DNA from: Sphingopyxis sp. YR583 | Lineage (GTDB): Bacteria > Pseudomonadota > Alphaproteobacteria > Sphingomonadales > Sphingomonadaceae | DNA length: 64,000 nt | Assembly: GCF_900108295.1 (NCBI RefSeq) | Contig: NZ_FNWK01000002.1 | Location: 248,001-312,000 of the forward strand | Direction: 5' to 3' | Shown here: piece after piece, positions 57,808 through 64,000 of the stretch | Numbering within the stretch: the first letter of the stretch is position 1 | Layout: each line of letters opens with the position of its first letter | Translations under genes and position numbers: made by a program | The notes under the pieces: generated by a model | The model's input: only the letters and a program-made list of their open reading frames with translations | What the model was told of the DNA's origin: nothing | Database searches by the model: none

Positions 57808-59391
57808 ATGTCCGAAAACAAAGCCCCCTTCTACATCACCACCGCGATCAGCTATCCCAATGGCCGCCCGCATATCGGTCACGCCTATGAAGCGATTGCG
57901 ACAGACGTCATGGCGCGTTTCCAGCGCGCGCGCGGCCGCGACGTGCGGCTGACGACCGGCACTGACGAACATGGCCTGAAAATGTATCAGACGGCGCGCG
58001 ACCAAGGGCGGCCGACGATCGACCTTGCCGATGAAATGTCGGGATATTTCCGTGACATGTACGCCAGGCTGAATATCAGCTTCGATCACTTCATGCGCAC
58101 ATCCGATCCGGCGCACCATGCGGCGTCGCAGGCGCTATGGCGCGCGATGGAGGCCAATGGCGATCTCTATCTCGACCGCTACGAAGGATGGTATTCGGTG
58201 CGCGACGAGGCCTTTTACGACGAAAGCGAACTCGTCGAAGGGGGAGGGAATGCCAAGCTCTCTCCGCAGGGCACGCCGGTCGAATGGACCGTCGAGGAAA
58301 GCTGGTTCTTCCGCTTGTCGAACTATCAGGACAAGCTCCTTGCGCTCTACAACGACAATCCCGATTTCATCCGCCCCGAAAGTCGTCGCAACGAGGTGCT
58401 GCGCTTCGTCGAGGGCGGGCTCAAGGATCTCAGCGTTTCGCGCACCAGCTTCGACTGGGGCGTGTCCGTGCCGGGCTCGCCGGGCCATGTGATGTATGTC
58501 TGGGTCGATGCGCTCAATACCTATATGTCCGCGCTCGGCTTCCCCGATCGCGAGGGAGAGTGGGGTAAGTTCTGGCCCGCCGATATCCATATGATCGGCA
58601 AGGATATCGTTCGTTTTCATACCGTTTACTGGCCGGCTTTCCTGATGAGCGCGAACCTGCCGCTCCCAAGACAGGTGTTCGGCCACGGCTTCTTGCTCAA
58701 CCGCGGCGAGAAGATGTCGAAATCGCTCGGCAATGTGGTCGACCCGATGGAGCTCGCCGAACGTTTCGGCGTCGATGCCCTGCGCTATTATCTCCTCCGT
58801 GAAGTCAGCTTCGGTCAGGACGGCAGCTATTCGGCCGAAGCGATCGTGCGCACGGCAAATGCAGACCTCGCCAACAGTTTCGGTAATCTCGCGCAGCGCA
58901 GCTTGTCCATGATTTTCAAGAATTTGGACGGCAAGATTTCGGCGGACTATTCACCCGCGCAGGACGATGCCGACCTGCTCGCCGATCTGACTGCGATGGC
59001 GACCGAGCGCCTGCCGCGCGAATTCGAGCAACTCGCCTTTTCGGTGGGCATCGAGGACTGGATTCGCGCCGTCTTCGCCTGCAACCAATATGTCGACACG
59101 CAGGCGCCCTGGGCGCTGCGCAAGACCGATCCCGAACGGATGCGCGCGGTGCTGATGACGCTGTTCCAGGCGGTACGAATGCTGGCGATTGCAATCCGTC
59201 CGGTGGTGCCGGCGGCGGCGGACACATTGCTCGATCAGATGGGCATTGCCGAAGATGCGCGCGATTTCGCTGCGCTTGCCGACGAGAACTGGTTCGCGAA
59301 ACTCGCGGCCAGCGGCTTTATAGTCGGCCAGCCCGTCCCGATCTTCCCCCGCCTCGAACTCCCCGAGGGGGAAGGGGACGGAGAAGCCTGA
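57808..59391 (+). CDS. metG: methionyl-tRNA synthetase
   Basis: A class I synthetase of 527 residues. The HIGH motif is in PHIGHAYEA, KMSKS in GEKMSKSLGN. The zinc-knuckle Cys found in E. coli-type MetRS are missing (YDESELVEG). There is no C-terminal tRNA-binding extension, in line with short alphaproteobacterial forms. The TGA overlaps the tatD start (TGATG). Confidence 0.96.
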   Translation: MSENKAPFYITTAISYPNGRPHIGHAYEAIATDVMARFQRARGRDVRLTTGTDEHGLKMYQTARDQGRPTIDLADEMSGYFRDMYARLNISFDHFMRTSDPAHHAASQALWRAMEANGDLYLDRYEGWYSVRDEAFYDESELVEGGGNAKLSPQGTPVEWTVEESWFFRLSNYQDKLLALYNDNPDFIRPESRRNEVLRFVEGGLKDLSVSRTSFDWGVSVPGSPGHVMYVWVDALNTYMSALGFPDREGEWGKFWPADIHMIGKDIVRFHTVYWPAFLMSANLPLPRQVFGHGFLLNRGEKMSKSLGNVVDPMELAERFGVDALRYYLLREVSFGQDGSYSAEAIVRTANADLANSFGNLAQRSLSMIFKNLDGKISADYSPAQDDADLLADLTAMATERLPREFEQLAFSVGIEDWIRAVFACNQYVDTQAPWALRKTDPERMRAVLMTLFQAVRMLAIAIRPVVPAAADTLLDQMGIAEDARDFAALADENWFAKLAASGFIVGQPVPIFPRLELPEGEGDGEA

Positions 59392-60167
59392 TGCTCGTCG
59401 ATTCGCACTGCCACCTCAATTACAAGGGGCTTGCCGAGAAGCAAGGCGAGGTGCTGGCGCGCGCGCGAGCGAAAGGCGTCACCGCGATGCTCAACATCGC
59501 GACACGCGAAAGCGAGTGGGACGACGTGCTCGCCGCAGCCGAAGCCAATGACGATGTATGGGCGAGTGTCGGCATCCATCCGCACGACGCCGACAACCAT
59601 CCCGATGTCGATACGGCGAAGCTCGTCGAGCGTGCCGAACATCCGCGTGTGATCGGCATCGGTGAGACCGGGCTCGACTATTATTACGACAAAAGCGACC
59701 GCGTGCGGCAGCAGGACAGCTTTCGTCGTCACATCCACGCATCGCAGGCCACCGGATTGCCGATCATCGTCCACACGCGCGACGCGGAGGAAGACACGCT
59801 GGCGCTGCTTGGCGAGGAGATGGGAAGGGCGGTCTTCCCGGGCGTGATCCACTGCTTCACCGCAAGCGACGATTTCGCGCGCAAGGCGCTCGACCTCGGC
59901 CTGTTCATCTCGATCTCGGGCATCGTGACCTTCAAGAACGCCGCCGATCTGCAGGCAACCGCCAAATGGCTGCCGCAAGACCGTCTGCTGATCGAAACCG
60001 ATTCGCCCTTCCTTGCCCCCGTCCCGCACCGCGGCAAGACCGGTGAGCCGGCTTTTGTCGCCGATACGCTCACGTTCCTTGCCGAACTGCGCGGCGACGA
60101 CCAGGATGCGCTGGCGGCGGCGACAAGTGCCAATTTCTATGCGCTGTTCAACAAGGCGACAGCATGA
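59391..60167 (+). CDS. tatD: TatD-family metal-dependent hydrolase
   Basis: The 258-residue product has the metal-binding DSHCHL at the start, IGETGLDYYYD, HTRDAEED, HCFTAS and ETDSPFLAP of TatD nucleases. Such enzymes degrade DNA or misfolded tRNA fragments. ATG 59391 overlaps the metG stop. The metG-tatD-MBL order is common in alphaproteobacteria. Confidence 0.94.
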   Translation: MLVDSHCHLNYKGLAEKQGEVLARARAKGVTAMLNIATRESEWDDVLAAAEANDDVWASVGIHPHDADNHPDVDTAKLVERAEHPRVIGIGETGLDYYYDKSDRVRQQDSFRRHIHASQATGLPIIVHTRDAEEDTLALLGEEMGRAVFPGVIHCFTASDDFARKALDLGLFISISGIVTFKNAADLQATAKWLPQDRLLIETDSPFLAPVPHRGKTGEPAFVADTLTFLAELRGDDQDALAAATSANFYALFNKATA

Positions 60168-60180
60168 CATCACGCACATC

Positions 60181-60945
60181 ATGAAGCTCAGAATACTTGG
60201 TTGCGGCACGTCGTCGGGCGTTCCGCGGATCGGCAACGACTGGGGGCAGTGCGATCCCGACAATCCGCGCAATCTGCGCAGCCGTGCCTCCATCATGATA
60301 TCGCTTGGCGGTTTTCGTATTGTCGTCGATACCAGCCCGGACATGCGGCTCCAGTTGCTCGATGCCGGCGTTGGCGAACTCGACGCCGTCATCTGGACGC
60401 ACGAACACGCAGACCACACGCACGGGCTCGACGATCTGCGTCAGGTCATGCACCTGCGGCGCTCGGCGGTCCCGGTCTATGCGCGTGACCATGTTCTCGA
60501 CATCCTCAAATGGCGCTTCACCTATGCCTTTGCGGGAAATGCCGGTTATCCTGCCTCAGTCGACCCGATCGATCTGCACGACCATCAATCGATTGGCCCG
60601 ATCGAGGTATCGGCGATCGAAATGCCGCACGGCCCAATCAAGGCGACCGGCCTGATCTTCAGCGACGGTGCGCACAGAATCGCCTATGCGACTGATTTTT
60701 CGAAATTCACTGACGAGATGGTCGAGTTCTTCCAAGGCGTCGACCTGTTTGTGATCGATGCGCTGCGCCGCTATCCGCATCCGACGCATCCGCATCTGGC
60801 GATGACGCTCGAAGGGCTCGCCAAGGTCGGCAATCCGCGTGCGATCATCACGCATATGGACAATACGATGGATTATGACGACCTTGCGGCAGAATTGCCG
60901 CCGGGCGTCGAGCCCGGGTATGACGGATTGGAGGTGCAGCTATGA
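60181..60945 (+). CDS. metallo-beta-lactamase-fold hydrolase, PhnP-like
   Basis: The 254-residue product has the metal motif HEHADHTHG, GCGTSSGVPRIG at the N-terminus and a C-terminal THMDNTMDYDDLA. It resembles PhnP-type cyclic phosphodiesterases of the RNase Z/phosphodiesterase family. ATG 60181 lies 14 bases after the tatD stop. The stop overlaps the ATG of a small membrane protein (60942). Confidence 0.9.
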   Translation: MKLRILGCGTSSGVPRIGNDWGQCDPDNPRNLRSRASIMISLGGFRIVVDTSPDMRLQLLDAGVGELDAVIWTHEHADHTHGLDDLRQVMHLRRSAVPVYARDHVLDILKWRFTYAFAGNAGYPASVDPIDLHDHQSIGPIEVSAIEMPHGPIKATGLIFSDGAHRIAYATDFSKFTDEMVEFFQGVDLFVIDALRRYPHPTHPHLAMTLEGLAKVGNPRAIITHMDNTMDYDDLAAELPPGVEPGYDGLEVQL

Positions 60946-61118
60946 GCGGTGACACGACCGTCCAGATCCTGTGGTTCGCCGGCGCGTTCACGCTGGTGCT
61001 GAGCTCGCTGCTCGCGCGGCGCTTGCCAATGGCCGACTGGATCAAGATGGCGCTGGCATGGGTAGCGATCTTTGGGTTGGTGTTTCTGGTGATCCGCACG
61101 TGGCAGGCGGTGACCTGA
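60942..61118 (+). CDS. 58-residue membrane protein
   Basis: A short frame overlapping the end of the metallo-beta-lactamase gene by four bases (ATGA) and preceded by GGAGG at 60930-60934. It encodes MSGDTTVQILWFAGAFTLVL..., with two hydrophobic helices (about residues 7-22 and 34-52) split by a positive loop LARRLPMADW. Codon bias is like the surroundings. It resembles the N-terminal membrane anchor of clan AA aspartic proteases of this lineage but lacks the protease. Function unknown. Confidence 0.7.
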   Translation: MSGDTTVQILWFAGAFTLVLSSLLARRLPMADWIKMALAWVAIFGLVFLVIRTWQAVT

Positions 61119-61184
61119 AGCCAAGGTCTCCTCACTCCTACCTTATTAAATTTAACATAATACATATTATCGGATAATAATGAT

Positions 61185-61958
61185 ATGGCCGAAGCCGCAA
61201 CGCTGCCCCCTATCGATCGCCTGCTCGCCATCATGCGGCAACTGCGCAATCCCGACGGCGGATGTGAATGGGATCTGGCGCAGAGCTTCGCGACGATTGC
61301 GCCTTATACGATCGAGGAAGCCTATGAGGTTTCCGACGCCATTGCCGGTGGCGATCCCGCAGCGATCTGCGACGAACTTGGCGATCTATTGCTGCAGGTC
61401 GTGTTCCACAGCCAGATCGCGACCGACGAAGGCCTGTTCGGCTTCGACGATGTCGCCGAGGCAATCAGCAACAAGATGGAACGCCGCCACCCGCACATCT
61501 TCGGCGATGGCACGACTGACGATGTCCGTCAGCAATGGGAGCAGATCAAGGCTGCCGAGCGATCGGCCGACGGCGCGGCGGGCGCGCTCGCCGGCGTCGC
61601 GTCGTCCTTTCCCGCATTGCTGCGCGCGCAAAAGCTGCAGGGCCGTGCTGCGCGCGTCGGTTTCGACTGGCCCGATACCGAGGGGCCGCTCGCCAAGATC
61701 GACGAAGAACTGGCCGAGGTCGCGCAGGCAACGAGCGATACAGAACGGCATGAGGAGGTCGGCGACCTGCTGTTCGCGGTCGTCAACTATGCTCGCAAGC
61801 TCGGAGTCGATGCCGAAGGTGCGCTTCGTGACGCCAATCTGAAATTCGGGCGGCGCTTCGCCGCCATGGAAGATCGCGCGGGCGGAAGCTTGGCTGGCCT
61901 ATCGCTCGACGATCAGGAAGACCATTGGGTTGCGGTCAAGGCTGCGGAGCGTCCGTAG
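61185..61958 (+). CDS. mazG: nucleoside triphosphate pyrophosphohydrolase
   Basis: The 257-residue product has two MazG domains: CEWDLAQSFATIAPYTIEEAYEV with CDELGDLLLQVVFHSQ near the start and the second DEELAEVAQATSDTERHEEVGDLLFAVVNYAR. It hydrolyses non-canonical NTPs. The 66 bases before ATG 61185 are unusually AT-rich (TTATTAAATTTAACATAATACA) and may be its promoter. The gene converges on hflX and overlaps it by 23 bases. Confidence 0.94.
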   Translation: MAEAATLPPIDRLLAIMRQLRNPDGGCEWDLAQSFATIAPYTIEEAYEVSDAIAGGDPAAICDELGDLLLQVVFHSQIATDEGLFGFDDVAEAISNKMERRHPHIFGDGTTDDVRQQWEQIKAAERSADGAAGALAGVASSFPALLRAQKLQGRAARVGFDWPDTEGPLAKIDEELAEVAQATSDTERHEEVGDLLFAVVNYARKLGVDAEGALRDANLKFGRRFAAMEDRAGGSLAGLSLDDQEDHWVAVKAAERP

Positions 61959-63225
61959 CCGGCCATAGGCGCTCAAATCGGGCACTATCGGCGGGATCGA
62001 GCCGGACGGTCAGCACATGCCCATCGTTCTGTGGCTCGTCGGCGAGAACCTCGCCGCGCGCGTGAAGCCACGCCGCCGCCTCGCCCTCGCCATAGCCCAG
62101 ATAGATGCGCTGCACCTTGTGCTGCGCGGTCAATTGCGACGCCATCAGGACGCGCGCCGCCTCGACGCCCTCGCCCGTCACCGCCGAGATGACCGCGACG
62201 TCGGGCCGCCGCGCCGCCACCTCCTCGATCGCCGCGCGCCCGTCGGCGTCGGCCGTGTCGATCTTGTTCCAGATTTCGATCTGCGGAACCGCGGCAGGGG
62301 CATCGCCCTCCTCGTCGTCCTGCGGACCGTTAACGCCGAGCGAGTCCAATATGGCCCGCACATCGTCATATTGCGCCTCGCTGTCGGGATGAACGATGTC
62401 GCGGACATGGACGATCAGGTCCGCGGTCGTCACTTCCTCGAGCGTTGCGCGGAATGCGGCAACCAATTGCGTCGGCAGATCGGAAACGAAACCGACGGTG
62501 TCGGACAGGATCGCCTTTTCGATCCCCGGCAATCCGATTTCGCGCATAGTGGGGTCAAGCGTGGCGAAAAGCATATCTTCCGCCATGACGTCACTCCCCG
62601 TCAAGCGATTGAAGAATGTGGATTTTCCGGCGTTGGTATAGCCGACGAGCGCGACGACCGGCCACGGCGCGCGCTGGCGCTTCGATCGCTGGAGCTGGCG
62701 CGTACGCCGTGCATCATCGAGGCTCCGGCGGATGCGCGCCATGCGGTTGCGGATCATCCGCCTGTCGGCTTCGATCTGCGTTTCCCCGGGGCCGCCGAGA
62801 AAACCGAAACCGCCGCGCTGCCGCTCAAGGTGGGTCCAACTGCGCACGAGCCGCCCTGCCTGATAATCGAGATGCGCCAATTCGACCTGTAACCGCCCTT
62901 CGGCAGTCGCGGCGCGCTCTCCGAAAATTTCAAGGATCAGGCCGGTTCGGTCGATGACCTTGGTGCCAAAGGCGGTTTCCAGATTGCGTTGCTGGATCGG
63001 ACTGAGCGCTGCATCGACGACGACAAGCTGGACACCCTTCGCGGCGATGTCGGGCGCGATCGCCTCGATCTGGCCGACGCCGAGTAGGGTCGCCGCGCGG
63101 GTCTGGCGCAGCCGCAGCGTATGAACCGCGACGACATCGAGCCCAATCGCAAGCGCCAGCCCCCTCGCCTCCTCGGCGCGGGCGTCGAGATCGCGGGCAA
63201 GCCGCTGGCTATGCCATTCGGGCAC
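61936..63225 (-). CDS. hflX: GTPase HflX
   Basis: A ribosome-associated GTPase involved in rescue of stalled ribosomes. The product has the HflX N-terminal domain (LLGVGQIEAIAPDI, GRLQVELAHLDYQAGRLVRSWTHLERQRGG), P-loop GYTNAGKST, G3 DTVGFVSDLP and NKID. The called GTG at 63225 gives 429 residues but cuts off a conserved strand: 21 upstream in-frame codons (ending GAPALIVV) look like real HflX sequence and would require a CTG at 63288, overlapping the hfq stop. It overlaps mazG at the 3' ends. Downstream of hfq as usual. Confidence 0.92.
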   Translation of the reverse strand: MPEWHSQRLARDLDARAEEARGLALAIGLDVVAVHTLRLRQTRAATLLGVGQIEAIAPDIAAKGVQLVVVDAALSPIQQRNLETAFGTKVIDRTGLILEIFGERAATAEGRLQVELAHLDYQAGRLVRSWTHLERQRGGFGFLGGPGETQIEADRRMIRNRMARIRRSLDDARRTRQLQRSKRQRAPWPVVALVGYTNAGKSTFFNRLTGSDVMAEDMLFATLDPTMREIGLPGIEKAILSDTVGFVSDLPTQLVAAFRATLEEVTTADLIVHVRDIVHPDSEAQYDDVRAILDSLGVNGPQDDEEGDAPAAVPQIEIWNKIDTADADGRAAIEEVAARRPDVAVISAVTGEGVEAARVLMASQLTAQHKVQRIYLGYGEGEAAAWLHARGEVLADEPQNDGHVLTVRLDPADSARFERLWPATDAPQP

Positions 63226-63284
63226 GACAATAAGCGCGGGGGCACCGCGCGTTACCTCGTCTTCATTGTCGGCTATCGGGTCGA

Positions 63285-63785
63285 TCAGCCGTTGTCCGCT
63301 TCTGCGTCAGGCTCGCTGTCGGTCAGATTGATCGGCCCATTCGGCTGAACGGTCGAAATCGCGTGCTTGTAGACGAGCTGCACCTGCCGCTCGCGCTCGA
63401 GCAGCATGCAGAACAGGTCGAAGGCAACGATATCGCCCTGCAGCATCACGCCATTGACGAGGAACATCGTCACCGACTCGTCGGAACGGCGGACTGCGTT
63501 CAGAAACACGTCCTGCAGGGCCTTGCCCTTGCTCGCTGGCGCATCGCGCAAATTGTCGCCCAATAGCGCGAGATCGAAATCATGCGACGGCATCACCGTC
63601 GAGATCGCATGCTTGTAGACAAGTTGCGACTGTCCATCGCGGCGAAGAAGCAGCGAAAAGTTATCGAACCAGGTGATGATGCCCTGCAGCTTCACGCCCT
63701 TGACCAGAAACATGGTCACCGGGGTCTTGCTCTTGCGAAGGGCGTTTAGGAAAATATCCTGGAGATTCTGATTTTTATCGGACAC
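63285..63785 (-). CDS. hfq: Hfq, tandem fusion of two Sm domains
   Basis: The 166-residue product is an RNA chaperone with two complete Hfq domains: residues about 4-67 ([25 protein letters not shown]) and about 90-148 ([26 protein letters not shown]). Proximal-face Q8, K56 and H57 (E. coli numbering) are kept in both. The rim Arg pair is RK in the first and RR in the second; the distal K31 is Lys in the first and Met in the second. Normal Hfq is about 70-100 residues. GTG 63785 follows a perfect AGGAGG. It lies between ntrX and hflX. Confidence 0.96.
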   Translation of the reverse strand: MSDKNQNLQDIFLNALRKSKTPVTMFLVKGVKLQGIITWFDNFSLLLRRDGQSQLVYKHAISTVMPSHDFDLALLGDNLRDAPASKGKALQDVFLNAVRRSDESVTMFLVNGVMLQGDIVAFDLFCMLLERERQVQLVYKHAISTVQPNGPINLTDSEPDAEADNG

Positions 63786-63902
63786 ATTTGCCTCCTGTTT
63801 TTGGCGGTATAACCGCGGGTATGGTACCGGTTTTCCGGATTTAAGACCTTCTTCGCACCCGCAATATGCGGCAAAGGGCCCCGAAGGTCTAGCGCAAAGC
63901 CG

Positions 63903-64000
63903 CTATCCCTCGCCTTCCGAACTCTCGGTAAGGCCCAAAAGTTTCAGTTTGCGGTGCAGCGCCGACCGTTCCATTCCGATGAAGGTCGCGGTGCGCGAGA
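63903..64000 (-). CDS. ntrX: NtrX response regulator, C-terminal fragment
   Basis: The last 31 codons (SRTATFIGMERSALHRKLKL...) match the Fis-type HTH end of NtrX, the sigma54-linked nitrogen-response regulator; the rest of the gene lies beyond the window. The position just upstream of hfq and hflX is the usual alphaproteobacterial ntrY-ntrX-hfq arrangement. Confidence 0.85.
   Translation of the reverse strand, partial: SRTATFIGMERSALHRKLKLLGLTESSEGEG

Overview
The window reads as chromosomal DNA of a high-GC alphaproteobacterium, most likely a sphingomonad (Sphingopyxis or a close relative). Reasons: GC-rich codon use throughout, the lepB-rnc-era and ntrX-hfq-hflX gene orders, an Hfq made of two fused Sm domains, a TonB-dependent receptor ending in Phe, and palindromic intergenic repeats of the kind common in sphingomonads. 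The genus is an inference; no rRNA is present. About 69 features are supported, mostly core genes. There is no CRISPR array, insertion sequence, integrase or phage gene.

Layout. 0-10 kb: the end of a VWA-domain gene, then lepB-rnc-era on the minus strand, pgi, gor, two SDR dehydrogenases and a LysR regulator. 9.6-20.4 kb: a propionyl-CoA assimilation locus. A ScfR/PccR-like regulator is divergent from pccB, with an array of TTTGCAA-type sites between them. After pccB come mce (epimerase), mcm (B12 mutase), bioB, pccA and csaA, with three small exported proteins interleaved among the enzymes. 20.4-28 kb: a MAPEG protein, a cyclase-family hydrolase, a metabolite:H+ symporter, alanine racemase, a strong bidirectional terminator and a large TonB-dependent receptor. 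28-40 kb: phaR, an archaeal/eukaryal-type proS, rnr, an XRE regulator divergent from a small membrane protein, a UspA protein, the pyruvate dehydrogenase E2 and E3 genes, a PAP2 phosphatase and an exported amidohydrolase.

40-52.7 kb: an acyl-CoA catabolic island. It holds a Tyr phosphatase-like gene, an enoyl-CoA hydratase, five acyl-CoA dehydrogenase genes (one lacking the middle domain), an AMACR-like CoA racemase/transferase, a thiolase, an HSD10-like SDR, an NMO-family flavoprotein, and a fusion of a degenerate alpha/beta-hydrolase with a flavin reductase. Two nearly identical 16-bp palindromes (TTGACGTAARCGTCAA) lie upstream of its transcription units. The racemase suggests 2-methyl-branched substrates, whose beta-oxidation would release propionyl-CoA for the 11-20 kb locus; this link is inference.

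52.7-64 kb: tRNA-Ser(TGA), then a cell-wall and replication run (mltB-like, rlpA, D,D-carboxypeptidase, tmk, holB, metG, tatD, metallo-beta-lactamase fold protein, a 58-residue membrane protein, mazG), and on the minus strand hflX, the tandem hfq and the 3' end of ntrX.

The most interesting items are the tandem Hfq with non-equivalent halves, the PccR-type operator array with three exported proteins in the operon it probably controls, the truncated acyl-CoA dehydrogenase partner, the dead-hydrolase/flavin-reductase fusion, and the shared palindrome of the acyl-CoA island. All family calls come from reading motifs; no database search was run.
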